Positions 1 to 6,550 of a stretch of DNA of 6,550 bases are shown here, in pieces. The notes under the pieces are model-generated. The model saw only the letters and a list, made by a program, of their open reading frames with translations, was not told where the DNA came from and did no database searches. Each line of letters begins with the position of its first letter. Position 1 is the stretch's first letter. Both the position numbers and the translations under genes were made by a program. Source of the DNA: Cycloclasticus sp. (lineage in GTDB: Bacteria; Pseudomonadota; Gammaproteobacteria; Methylococcales; Cycloclasticaceae); NCBI GenBank assembly GCA_019090295.1, contig JAHRWG010000150.1, positions 1-6,550 of the forward strand, given 5' to 3'.

Positions 1-24
1 AAAGGATATAGAGTAGTCGAATGA
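1..24 (+). CDS. 3' tail of an upstream gene, possibly maf (partial)
   Basis: Reading from base 1 gives seven sense codons (KGYRVVE) and then a TGA at 22-24 that overlaps the rng ATG as ATGA. This is a common translational-coupling arrangement in bacterial operons. The other two forward frames are closed by TAG at 9-11 and TAG at 14-16, so an upstream gene could alternatively end at either of those. In many gammaproteobacteria the gene just before rng is maf (yhdE), a nucleotide pyrophosphatase, so that identity is inferred from synteny only. Seven residues are too few to identify a protein. Confidence 0.3.
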   Translation, partial: KGYRVVE

Positions 25-1472
25 GTGACGAAATCTTAATTAACATCACCCCGCCTGAAACAAGAGTGGCTGTGCTTGAAAACGGTGTGCTTCAAGAGCT
101 TATTATTGAGCGAGAGCGCAAGCGGGACACGGTTGGTAATTTATATAGAGGAGAGGTTGTTCGAGTCATGCCCGGCATTCAGGCTGCATTTGTGAACATA
201 GGGTTAGACAAAGCAGGTTTTTTACATGCATCAGATGTGTTGGTTAAGGGTGAGGTACCGACAGATGACAAGGGGATTGAGTCCTTTTTAACACAGGGGC
301 AGCAAGTGGTTGTTCAGGTGCTTAAAGCTCCGATAGGGACAAAGGGCTCCCGTTTAACCATGAGCGTTTCAATACCATCACGTTATCAAGTTTTTTTACC
401 TTACTCTAATAAACTAGCCCTTTCGCAACAGCTTGATAATGAACCTGAACGAGAGCGTTTAATGGCATGTATGGAGGTGTTTAAAGCACAAGGTCACGCA
501 GGCGGCTATATTGCTAGAACAGTTTCAGAAGAGGTTGCTGAGGATAATATCCTGGCTGATATGCTCTTTTTGAATAAACTGTGGGAGGTCATCAGCCTTC
601 AAGTGGAGCAAGGGGAGCTCGGTTTAATTTATGAGGATTTACCCCTGGCACTACGTATATTAAGAGACTATTACCAGTCATCGGTGAGTAAGATAGTGAT
701 TGATTCAACCATTAACTTTGACCGAATGGTGGACTTTTCATCTAAATTTATGCCAGAGGTGACGTCCCTGCTGGAGTTGTATAAAGGTGCTCGACCTTTG
801 TTTGATTTGTACAGCATTGAGCAAGAAATTAAGTCAGCCTTAGAAAGACACGTGCCGCTAAAATCTGGTGGGCATTTGGTTTTTGACCAGACAGAGGCAA
901 TGACCACGGTAGACGTCAATACTGGGAGTTACTTAGGGCGTGGTAATCAACAGCAAACTATTTTCAAAACCAATATGGAGGCTGCTCAAACAACCGCACG
1001 CCAGTTACGGCTTAGGAACTTAGGTGGCATCATTATTATTGATTTTATTGATATGTACGATGATGAACATAAGGCAGCGGTTCTGCAAGCACTAGAAAAG
1101 GCGATGCAGAAGGATCATGCGAAATATACAATCAGTAATGTGTCTGAACTAGGGCTGGTTGAAATGACGCGAAAACGAACGAGGGAAAGTTTACAGCGAG
1201 TACTGTGTGAAGCATGCCCAACCTGCCAAGGTGACGGAATGATTAGAACACCCGAAACAACATGTTATGAAATATTCCGTGAAATCATGCGAGATGCACG
1301 TCAATATGAAGCAAAAGAACTGCTGGTGTTGTCCTCTCAAGAAGTTGTCGATATGTTACAGGATGAAGAGGCAGCAGCCCTAGCGGACCTAGAGGCATTT
1401 GTTGGTATTAATATACGGTTCAGAGCCGAACAAGACTACGGGCAAGAGCAATACAATGTTGTATTGGTGTAA
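21..1472 (+). CDS. rng: Ribonuclease G
   Basis: RNase G is a single-strand-specific endoribonuclease of the RNase E/G family. It matures the 5' end of 16S rRNA and decays certain mRNAs in the cytoplasm. The protein has 483 residues, close to the 489 of E. coli RNase G and far shorter than RNase E, and it lacks the RNase E C-terminal scaffold. An S1 RNA-binding domain spans about residues 37-118, including GNLYRGEVVRVMPGIQAAF. The DNase I-like catalytic domain carries TTVDVNTG with Asp298 and IIIIDFIDM with Asp341. Their 43-residue spacing equals that of the Mg-binding Asp303 and Asp346 of E. coli RNase E. The zinc-link CPTC (Cys399, Cys402) matches RNase E Cys404 and Cys407, which hold the dimer together. 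The start is set by the ITPPETRVAVLENG N-terminus, which is collinear with E. coli RNase G. No strong Shine-Dalgarno is seen (AAAGGA at 1-6 is far, GAG at 11-13 is weak), which fits coupling to an upstream gene. The gene ends in TAA, 17 bases before yhdP. Confidence 0.97.
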   Translation: MSDEILINITPPETRVAVLENGVLQELIIERERKRDTVGNLYRGEVVRVMPGIQAAFVNIGLDKAGFLHASDVLVKGEVPTDDKGIESFLTQGQQVVVQVLKAPIGTKGSRLTMSVSIPSRYQVFLPYSNKLALSQQLDNEPERERLMACMEVFKAQGHAGGYIARTVSEEVAEDNILADMLFLNKLWEVISLQVEQGELGLIYEDLPLALRILRDYYQSSVSKIVIDSTINFDRMVDFSSKFMPEVTSLLELYKGARPLFDLYSIEQEIKSALERHVPLKSGGHLVFDQTEAMTTVDVNTGSYLGRGNQQQTIFKTNMEAAQTTARQLRLRNLGGIIIIDFIDMYDDEHKAAVLQALEKAMQKDHAKYTISNVSELGLVEMTRKRTRESLQRVLCEACPTCQGDGMIRTPETTCYEIFREIMRDARQYEAKELLVLSSQEVVDMLQDEEAAALADLEAFVGINIRFRAEQDYGQEQYNVVLV

Positions 1473-1489
1473 CAGGCTGACCTTTAAAA

Positions 1490-2536
1490 ATGAGTAAAGT
1501 CCGGTTCTTTGGTCATACGCTACTGTGGTGCGCAACGGTTAGTCTCGCATTATTGGCGGTTATATTAGTTGTGGCTCGGCTACTTATTGTACAAGTCCCT
1601 ATGTATAAATATGAGGTTGAACAATACCTTAGTGAAGCATTAGGGGTGGATTTAACCATTGGGCGGATGGCTGCAAGAATGCAAGCATTTAGACCTGTAC
1701 TGAGTTTAACCGATATAAGTTTAAAGGCCGAGCACGAAACATTGCTGGGTGCGACTGAAATTCGGGTAGCGTTCGAACCACTTGGTTTGCTGCTTGGTCG
1801 TGTTGCACCTAACAAGATAGTCATTGTTAATACAGCTGTCTCTATTAAGCGTTTTGCTGATGGGCATATATCGATTCTAGGCTTACCAAGTGATAACCAG
1901 ACGCAAACAACAGCCACGGATTTTTCATGGCTACTCAGTGGCCGTTATGAACTTATTAACAGTCAAATAAACTGGCAAGATAGTTTGCGCGAGCTTCCAG
2001 ATTTAGCCCTAACGCAAGCGCATATTTCATTTCAGAATAATGGCGATACTCACCTGCTTTCTATAAAAGCAAAACTGCCTGACGCGCTCGGTGATACGGT
2101 TAAGTTTTCTATTAGATTAAATGGCAACCCCTTGCTAGGGAGTGCTTGGTCCGCTGACAGTTATTTGAAATTAAAAGAGGTCAATGCATCGAATTACGCA
2201 TCACGGCTTAATATTCCTCAGTTATCATTAACCCGTGGAGTGGGTGATATTGAACTATGGAGTGACTGGGATGCTTCCCAATTAACTAAAATTAAGGGCA
2301 TTGTAGACATCACTGACGTTGGCTTAAGTCGGCTAGGTGAGACAGTTGATATTCAACAATTAAGTGGGGAATTTGAGTGGGTTTTAAGGGATAAAGGTTG
2401 GCAGCTATGGGGTAAAGATGTTTTGTTAAGTACAAAAAACCTTGCCCAAGAAGCGACCAGTTTTAATGTGAATTATCAGCAAGACACGGCAGATTCCTAT
2501 CAGTTAAATGGTTTTTTTAACCGACTTAATTTGTAG
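1490..2536 (+). CDS. yhdP: YhdP N-terminal fragment (membrane anchor and first part of the periplasmic region)
   Basis: This is the part of yhdP upstream of the amber codon, 348 residues. Residues about 10-36 (from HTLLWCATVSLALL to LLIVQV) form one hydrophobic segment, the expected N-terminal inner-membrane anchor, with the rest facing the periplasm. The following sequence (EALGVDLTIGRMAARMQAF, then PVLSLTDISLKAE) corresponds to E. coli YhdP ESATGMPVEASQLSASWQNF and PTLEAHDIRAELK. The start ATG follows an in-frame TGA at 1478-1480, so no earlier start is possible. A later start at codon 38 would lose the membrane anchor. No good Shine-Dalgarno precedes it, and translation may depend on ribosomes leaving rng 17 bases upstream. 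If made alone it would be an anchored stub of about a quarter of YhdP and unlikely to bridge the periplasm. Confidence 0.9.
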   Translation: MSKVRFFGHTLLWCATVSLALLAVILVVARLLIVQVPMYKYEVEQYLSEALGVDLTIGRMAARMQAFRPVLSLTDISLKAEHETLLGATEIRVAFEPLGLLLGRVAPNKIVIVNTAVSIKRFADGHISILGLPSDNQTQTTATDFSWLLSGRYELINSQINWQDSLRELPDLALTQAHISFQNNGDTHLLSIKAKLPDALGDTVKFSIRLNGNPLLGSAWSADSYLKLKEVNASNYASRLNIPQLSLTRGVGDIELWSDWDASQLTKIKGIVDITDVGLSRLGETVDIQQLSGEFEWVLRDKGWQLWGKDVLLSTKNLAQEATSFNVNYQQDTADSYQLNGFFNRLNL

Positions 2537-2557
2537 GCTTTATCTGGTGTGCTACAA
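2531..2557 (+). repeat. Short inverted repeat overlapping the amber codon
   Basis: TTGTAG (2531-2536) is followed by its exact reverse complement CTACAA (2552-2557), with a 15-base loop. The amber codon lies in the left arm, and the GTG that could restart translation lies in the loop (2549-2551). A 6-base-pair stem with this loop is weak and easily arises by chance. It does not resemble a known selenocysteine or pyrrolysine recoding element. Confidence 0.2.
2534..2536 (+). other. In-frame amber (TAG) codon inside yhdP
   Basis: The reading frame on both sides is the same (codon starts at 1490 and 2549 differ by exactly 353 codons). Only this TAG interrupts it. The context LNL-stop-ALSGV aligns with E. 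coli YhdP LELAGLEGI, placing the stop at a non-catalytic position that aligns with Ala. Sense codons one substitution away include CAG, GAG, AAG, TCG, TTG, TGG, TAT and TAC. A CAG to TAG transition is the simplest route. The rng and yhdP genes end in TAA and the putative upstream gene in TGA, so no gene end in this window uses TAG. Confidence 0.95.
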
Positions 2558-5344
2558 GCATCTGAGCTTTTGACTGACAAGCAGACTAAACAGTTAAATC
2601 AAGCAAAATTAAGCGGCCAGCTTGATAACGGTTCATTTGCAATCAGGCAAGGAACTAATGACTTGTTTTGGGCAGCCTGTAGTCAGTTCAATCAGTTATC
2701 CGTGCAGGCCGTTGAGCGAACCCCTTCACTGAATAATTTTACGGGTGATGCTTGCTCGACACAAAAAGGAGGTTGGTTAAACCTGCAAACTGATGGGGCC
2801 TCTATTGAGTTTAAGCAGCTCTTTAGGCAGCCTTTAAAAATAAATGAGCTAACGTCTCAACTGTCATGGTTGAAAAATGACGGTGGTTGGGCCATCCACT
2901 CGGATCAAGTCGCTTTGAATGTGGGGGGTGTTAAGACAAGCTCTCGCCTTCAGCTTCAGCTCTTTCCAGCGAATAAAAAACCATGGATGAACATACAAAC
3001 ACAGTTTTCAAAGGCTAATGTCGAAGACGTCCCCCAGTATCTACCTGTCGGTATTATGCCTGCTCGCGTAGTGAAATGGCTAGACGAAGCCTTTATTAGT
3101 GGGGGTGTCAGCGGAGGAGGTTTCTTGTTCAGAGGCGATGTTGCCGACTTCCCCTTTAGGCAGCACGAAGGGGTTTTTCAAGTCCTTTTCAATACAGAAG
3201 AAACAACCTTGCACTATGCCGACCATTGGCCAGATGCAATGGGTGTGTCAGCTAACGTAGAATTTAAGAATGAAGGCTTGTCAGTGGTGGCTGAGAAAGG
3301 TCACGTGGCAGGCAACAAGCTAGAACATGTTGCCGTTAATGCTGAAGACTTAGGCCGTGGCCAGTCGTTAACAATTTCAGGCCAACTAACAGATGATATC
3401 AGTGGTTTATACCGCTTCTTTGAAGGCTCTCCCTTGCATAAATTGACGAGTGGGCTAACTGATCATACTAAGGTGTCGGGTCAAGTGTCAGTGGATTTAA
3501 ATATTGACATCCCATTGCGCAAAAAAAGAGCCGTGAAGGTGACTGCTGATGCTATTTTAAATAATAATAGACTCAATTTCCCAGGGCTGGGTATCGCTGT
3601 GATTAATATTAATGGCCGGTTTGCATACGGAGAGACGGGTTTAAAAGCCAACTCAATTAAAGCTGAAGCATTGGGTGAAGAGCTAACGATCAATATTAAC
3701 CATGAAGGTGGTCACCAGGTTATTAAAGCGATGGGGGACATTAATATTGCAGGCTTATCTAAAAAATACCCCTCTGCTATGTGGAAACATGCCACTGGGC
3801 ATAGTGCGGGCTTGTTAACGGTGAAGCTGCCAAAGCAAGGGGGCGCTTCTGGTAATCACCTGGCCTTATCACTCGACAGTAACTTGAAGGGCATCAGCAT
3901 CAACTTGCCAGACCCTATGGCCAAAAAGGCAGGTAGCAAGATTGTAAGCCGGCTAGATGCCAAGTTGGATTCAACCTCGTTGCTACTCAATATTAAACAT
4001 GGTGATATTCTTAATGGTATCGTTCAATTTAAGGGCGATAGACCTGCAAGTCAGTTACGTTTGGACAAAGCAGATATCCACTTGGGTCAATCAATGGCCC
4101 AGTTACCACAGGGAAAGGCGATACAGTTATCGGGGCGAATACAGACACTTAATGTGGAGGCATGGCAACAAGCCCTCAAAAAGAGCGCTTTAAGTACATC
4201 ATCTAATGGTTTAGTGAATAAACTAAACTTAAATATTGGACATTTAAAGGTACTCAATAAAGACTTTAAACGTATTCACCTAATGGGTGATTATGACCAT
4301 TCTGCTTGGTCTGGGCAAGTGACAAGCCCTACAGTATCAGGGCATTATTACCTGCCAGATGATTTAACAAGGAACCAGGCAGTCGTACTAGAACTTGATT
4401 CATTAGTGCTGACAAAACAGCAGGGCATAAGTATAAATGGAGGCGACTCCCCGTTAAGCGCTGAAAGAATTCCTAATATAGACCTAACGAGTCAGAGTCT
4501 TACTATTGGCGAGGCAAATTTAGGACAGCTTACCCTAAAGCTTAGACATAAAAAGAAAGGGCTTATTATTGAGGACCTATCCTTGCTTTCAGAGCAGCAT
4601 AAGCTTCAAGCAAAAGGGGCTTGGGATGTTAAAGAAGGTGTTAATAGGTCGGGTTTGCAAGGCCAGTTTTCGAGTCAGTCCTTAGGTCAGTTGTTACAGA
4701 CAACAGGCTTAGCAACAAAGCTTAAGGGAACGCCAGCGGACATGTATTTTGATTTACATTGGCCTGGTGAACCGCATAAGTTTTCAAAAAAGCAGCTTAA
4801 TGGCTACGTTAAGATAAAAGCAAAGGAAGGCCGTTTATTAGATGTTGAGCCAGGAATAGGACGAATTTTTGGTTTGCTTAGTTTGAACACTATACAGCGA
4901 CGTTTACAACTTAACTTTAGTGACTTGTTTCAAAAAGGCCTTAGTTTTGATGAGGTTAATGGTGAGTTTCTCATTTTAAATGGAGATGTAAGCATCGACA
5001 ATTTATCTTTGGAGAGCCCTGCTGCCTATGTTGGTTTTGAAGGGGAGTTAAACCTAGCTAAGGAGACCATTGACCAATTAGTAACCGTTATTCCTAAAAC
5101 AACCGAAACATTGCCATTGGCGGGTGCTTTAATAGGCGGTCCTTTGGTCGGCGCAGCAACGTATTTAGTGCAAAAAATAGCTGGGAAAACATTGAACAAA
5201 TTTGCAGGCTATCAGTACCATGTAACAGGCACTTGGGCGGATGCCGATATTAAACAACTCAGCAAACCTGGTGATAAAGTCTTTGGCTTTGTGAATGATA
5301 TACTTACACCTGTGTTTAACCCCCAAAAAGAAGTTGTGCAGTAA
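2549..5344 (+). CDS. yhdP: YhdP central and C-terminal fragment (AsmA-like)
   Basis: This is the part of yhdP after the amber codon, 931 residues counted from a GTG at 2549. YLPVGIMPARVVKWLDEAF (164-182) and DFPFRQHEGVFQVLF (200-214) match the conserved central domain of E. coli YhdP (YFPENLMGKDLVDYLSGAI, LFPYKHNEGQFEVLV). The AsmA-like C-terminus starts near GRIFGLLSLNTIQRRL (771-786). A hydrophobic stretch at about 855-880, followed by YQYHVTGTWADADIKQL, matches the E. coli C-terminus. The GTG is only a formal start: the best upstream purine signal is TAGG, 11 bases away, and the first in-frame ATG is about 168 codons in. Because the GTG lies 12 bases after the stop, reinitiation is conceivable. 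The product would lack a signal peptide or anchor and stay in the cytoplasm, so it is unlikely to function alone. Its intact, conserved sequence argues that the stop is recent or bypassed. Confidence 0.85.
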   Translation: MLQASELLTDKQTKQLNQAKLSGQLDNGSFAIRQGTNDLFWAACSQFNQLSVQAVERTPSLNNFTGDACSTQKGGWLNLQTDGASIEFKQLFRQPLKINELTSQLSWLKNDGGWAIHSDQVALNVGGVKTSSRLQLQLFPANKKPWMNIQTQFSKANVEDVPQYLPVGIMPARVVKWLDEAFISGGVSGGGFLFRGDVADFPFRQHEGVFQVLFNTEETTLHYADHWPDAMGVSANVEFKNEGLSVVAEKGHVAGNKLEHVAVNAEDLGRGQSLTISGQLTDDISGLYRFFEGSPLHKLTSGLTDHTKVSGQVSVDLNIDIPLRKKRAVKVTADAILNNNRLNFPGLGIAVININGRFAYGETGLKANSIKAEALGEELTININHEGGHQVIKAMGDINIAGLSKKYPSAMWKHATGHSAGLLTVKLPKQGGASGNHLALSLDSNLKGISINLPDPMAKKAGSKIVSRLDAKLDSTSLLLNIKHGDILNGIVQFKGDRPASQLRLDKADIHLGQSMAQLPQGKAIQLSGRIQTLNVEAWQQALKKSALSTSSNGLVNKLNLNIGHLKVLNKDFKRIHLMGDYDHSAWSGQVTSPTVSGHYYLPDDLTRNQAVVLELDSLVLTKQQGISINGGDSPLSAERIPNIDLTSQSLTIGEANLGQLTLKLRHKKKGLIIEDLSLLSEQHKLQAKGAWDVKEGVNRSGLQGQFSSQSLGQLLQTTGLATKLKGTPADMYFDLHWPGEPHKFSKKQLNGYVKIKAKEGRLLDVEPGIGRIFGLLSLNTIQRRLQLNFSDLFQKGLSFDEVNGEFLILNGDVSIDNLSLESPAAYVGFEGELNLAKETIDQLVTVIPKTTETLPLAGALIGGPLVGAATYLVQKIAGKTLNKFAGYQYHVTGTWADADIKQLSKPGDKVFGFVNDILTPVFNPQKEVVQ

Positions 5345-5362
5345 GCGTTAGTCATCAATCTA

Positions 5363-5376
5363 GGTTAAAATTAACC
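5363..5376. repeat. Small inverted repeat in the yhdP-tldD gap
   Basis: GGTTAA (5363-5368) and TTAACC (5371-5376) are exact reverse complements separated by AA, 18 bases after the yhdP stop. As RNA it could form about 5 base pairs with a 4-base loop. It has no following T-run, so it is not a convincing intrinsic terminator. It could be a weak 3'-end hairpin, an operator-like site for a dimeric regulator, or chance. Confidence 0.3.
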
Positions 5377-5419
5377 ATGTAGCTTTACCCTCCCCAATGA
5401 CTAGACTTTGTGTAAAAAG

Positions 5420-5448
5420 TGGTCAAAATATAAAACTAAAAACATAAT
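5420..5448 (+). promoter_or_regulatory. Candidate sigma-70 promoter for tldD
   Basis: TGGTCA (5420-5425, 4 of 6 matches to TTGACA) and CATAAT (5443-5448, 5 of 6 matches to TATAAT) are separated by exactly 17 bases. They lie 47 bases before the tldD ATG in the only sizeable non-coding gap of the window. A second, overlapping option is TATAAA at 5429-5434, with a poor -35 (TTGTGT, 5408-5413). The region is A/T-rich, so such matches arise easily by chance. No operator or riboswitch is evident. Confidence 0.35.
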
Positions 5449-5483
5449 CTAGCTGTTAAACCCTGTCTTGAAATGATGCATTA

Positions 5484-5489
5484 AAGAGA
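5484..5489 (+). promoter_or_regulatory. Ribosome binding site of tldD
   Basis: AAGAGA ends six bases before the ATG at 5496, with its GAG core (5486-5488) seven bases away. It is the clearest Shine-Dalgarno-like signal in the window and supports the chosen tldD start. The ATG ATG at 5473-5478 lies in another frame and closes at TAA 5482-5484, so it cannot be the start. Confidence 0.6.
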
Positions 5490-5495
5490 AAAACT

Positions 5496-6550
5496 ATGAG
5501 TAACATAATCCAGCAAGCAGACAATATAATTTTGAGTCCAGCGGGGCTGTCGATAAATGATATCAGTACCGTGATGGGCTCCTTGGTAAATTCCTCGATA
5601 GACCAAGCGGATATATATTTTCAGTCGTCACGCAGCGAGTCATGGTTACTAGACGACGGCATTGTAAAAGAAGGTAATTACAATATAGAGCAAGGGGTTG
5701 GTATACGAGCGGTTAGTGGTGAAAAAACAGGGTTCGCTTACAGCGAGGATTTAACCCTACCAAGGTTACTGACAGCAGCGAGTAGTGTGCGAGCCATCGC
5801 TAGCAAAGGACAGTCAGGTATTTTGAAACCTTGGGTTAATAACACGGTGCCGGCACTTTACCAACCGATAGATCCGCTGACGACACTAACCGGGGAAGAT
5901 AAGGTTGCCTTATTAAAAAATATAGACCAGAAAACACGACAGCTAGATGCTCGAATAGATCAAGTAACTGTTAGCCTAGTGGGTGTGCACGATGTTGTTT
6001 TAATCGCAACAGAAACAGGCCAGTTGAGTGCAGATATTCGGCCTTTAGTTAGAATGAATGTATCGGTTATTGTTGAGCAAAATGGGCGTCGTGAGCAAGG
6101 CAGCTCTGGTGGGGGAAGTCGTGAGGGTTATGCTTATTTTATGGATCAAGATAGGGCAATGGAGTATGCACGCGAAGCGGTTCGTCTAGCATTGGTAAAC
6201 TTGGAAGCGATTGACGCACCAGCCGGGAACATGACAGTTGTGTTAGGCCCAGGTTGGCCAGGTATTTTACTGCATGAAGCCATTGGTCATGGGTTAGAGG
6301 GTGATTTTAACCGCAAAGGCAGCTCCGCCTTTAGTGGCAAAGTGGGTGAAAAAGTAGCCTCCTCTTTATGCACCATTGTTGATGACGGAACTCTAAAGGA
6401 TAGGCGCGGCTCGTTATCGGTAGATGATGAAGGGACACAAAGCCAATGCACAACCTTAATTGAAAAAGGTGTCTTGAAAGGCTATATGCAAGACAAAATG
6501 AATGCTCGTTTGATGGGTGTTAAGCCAACTGGAAATGGCCGACGTGAATC
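5496..6550 (+). CDS. tldD: Metalloprotease TldD (3' end beyond the window)
   Basis: TldD pairs with TldE (PmbA) to form a cytoplasmic zinc metalloprotease that cleaves unfolded peptides. In E. coli it is involved in microcin B17 maturation and CcdA antitoxin degradation. The frame is open for 351 codons to the window edge, out of about 480 expected. The N-terminal domain includes GVGIRAVSGEKTGFAYSEDL (67-86), and a glycine-rich GSSGGGSREGY lies at 202-212. The TldD-type HExxxH zinc motif is HEAIGH at residues 260-265, followed by GLEGDFNRKGSSAFSGK. This motif separates TldD from TldE, which lacks it. The remaining zinc ligand, a cysteine near the C-terminus in known TldD, lies outside the window. 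The last residues, PTGNGRRES, are also typical of TldD. The start is supported by the Shine-Dalgarno at 5484-5489 and by an N-terminus of normal length. The gene follows yhdP directly, as in E. coli, without the nitrilase-family gene found between them in Pseudomonas. Confidence 0.97.
   Translation, partial: MSNIIQQADNIILSPAGLSINDISTVMGSLVNSSIDQADIYFQSSRSESWLLDDGIVKEGNYNIEQGVGIRAVSGEKTGFAYSEDLTLPRLLTAASSVRAIASKGQSGILKPWVNNTVPALYQPIDPLTTLTGEDKVALLKNIDQKTRQLDARIDQVTVSLVGVHDVVLIATETGQLSADIRPLVRMNVSVIVEQNGRREQGSSGGGSREGYAYFMDQDRAMEYAREAVRLALVNLEAIDAPAGNMTVVLGPGWPGILLHEAIGHGLEGDFNRKGSSAFSGKVGEKVASSLCTIVDDGTLKDRRGSLSVDDEGTQSQCTTLIEKGVLKGYMQDKMNARLMGVKPTGNGRRE

Larger units (their letters stand above)
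1490..5344 (+). pseudogene. yhdP: yhdP (AsmA-like phospholipid transporter), interrupted by one in-frame amber codon
   Basis: Read through the TAG at 2534-2536, this locus is a single frame of 1284 codons plus a terminal TAA, close to E. coli YhdP (1266 residues). YhdP is an inner-membrane-anchored AsmA/TamB-like protein that bridges the periplasm. In E. coli it works redundantly with TamB and YdbH to carry phospholipids to the outer membrane. Both sides of the stop align in order with E. coli YhdP: N-terminal anchor, central YhdP domain and AsmA-like C-terminus. No frameshift, deletion or insertion separates the pieces, and I see no further decay in either. The locus sits between rng and tldD, its usual place. 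It is called a pseudogene because the standard code predicts truncation after 348 residues, without the central and C-terminal domains. Sequencing error, a suppressor tRNA or readthrough would each make it a working gene. Confidence 0.7.

Noticed and set aside
391..397. T7 run in rng as a programmed slippage site
   Set aside because: The rng frame is intact across it and the protein is full length. No alternative product of interest follows in the other frames.
671..919. Antisense 82-codon open frame within rng
   Set aside because: It lies wholly opposite a highly conserved part of RNase G and its translation shows no recognisable motif. It is a shadow of the real gene.
1513..1917. Antisense 134-codon open frame opposite the yhdP 5' end
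   Set aside because: The opposite strand encodes the expected YhdP anchor and N-terminal region. The antisense translation has no recognisable domain.
2512..2518. T7 run 15 bases before the amber codon, as a possible slippage or sequencing-indel cause of the yhdP split
   Set aside because: The sequence before and after the stop is in the same frame and aligns with YhdP on both sides, so a single indel at the run cannot explain it. The shifted frame through TGT AGG CTT hits a TGA near 2570 and does not match the family.
3481..3693. Antisense 70-codon open frame within yhdP
   Set aside because: It is covered completely by the conserved yhdP frame and has no independent support.
3957..4193. 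Same-strand 78-codon open frame in a different frame inside yhdP
   Set aside because: The yhdP frame runs through it intact, and the alternative translation looks like random sequence.
5363..5395. Intrinsic terminator after yhdP
   Set aside because: The inverted repeat is A/T-rich, its stem is short, and no T-run follows, only a C-rich stretch.
1..6550. A new accessory system such as defence genes, a mobile element or a CRISPR array
   Set aside because: The window is filled by rng, yhdP and tldD in their conserved order. There are no direct-repeat arrays, transposase or integrase motifs, tRNA-like sequences or compositional breaks.

Overview
The window looks like ordinary chromosomal housekeeping DNA from a gammaproteobacterium. 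The evidence is the gene order rng - yhdP - tldD on one strand, which matches the segment downstream of mreBCD-maf in Escherichia coli and Pseudomonas, together with the RNase G, YhdP and TldD protein sequences. The DNA is moderately AT-rich with even codon use throughout, and I see no sign of horizontal transfer. Genus cannot be fixed from this sequence.

Layout, all on the + strand. Bases 1-24 are probably the last codons of an upstream gene (maf by synteny) whose TGA overlaps the rng start in an ATGA. Bases 21-1472 encode a complete RNase G. After a 17-base gap, bases 1490-5344 form one long yhdP reading frame that is interrupted by a single in-frame amber codon (TAG, 2534-2536). This leaves an N-terminal piece of 348 residues and a C-terminal piece of 931 residues in exactly the same frame. 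A 151-base intergenic region (5345-5495) holds a short inverted repeat, a plausible sigma-70-type promoter and a ribosome binding site. Bases 5496-6550 carry the first 351 codons of tldD, which runs off the right edge.

The three products act in separate processes: RNA maturation and decay (RNase G), phospholipid transport to the outer membrane (YhdP), and peptide or protein processing by the TldD/TldE metalloprotease. Upstream gene, rng and yhdP are so tightly packed that they are probably co-transcribed, while tldD may have its own promoter.

I found no mobile element, CRISPR array, tRNA, rRNA or new defence-like system. The one real anomaly is the lone amber codon inside an otherwise well-preserved yhdP. 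It could be a recent nonsense mutation, a sequencing error, suppression or readthrough, or a split gene expressed by reinitiation. The sequence alone cannot choose between these, but it rules out a simple frameshift.
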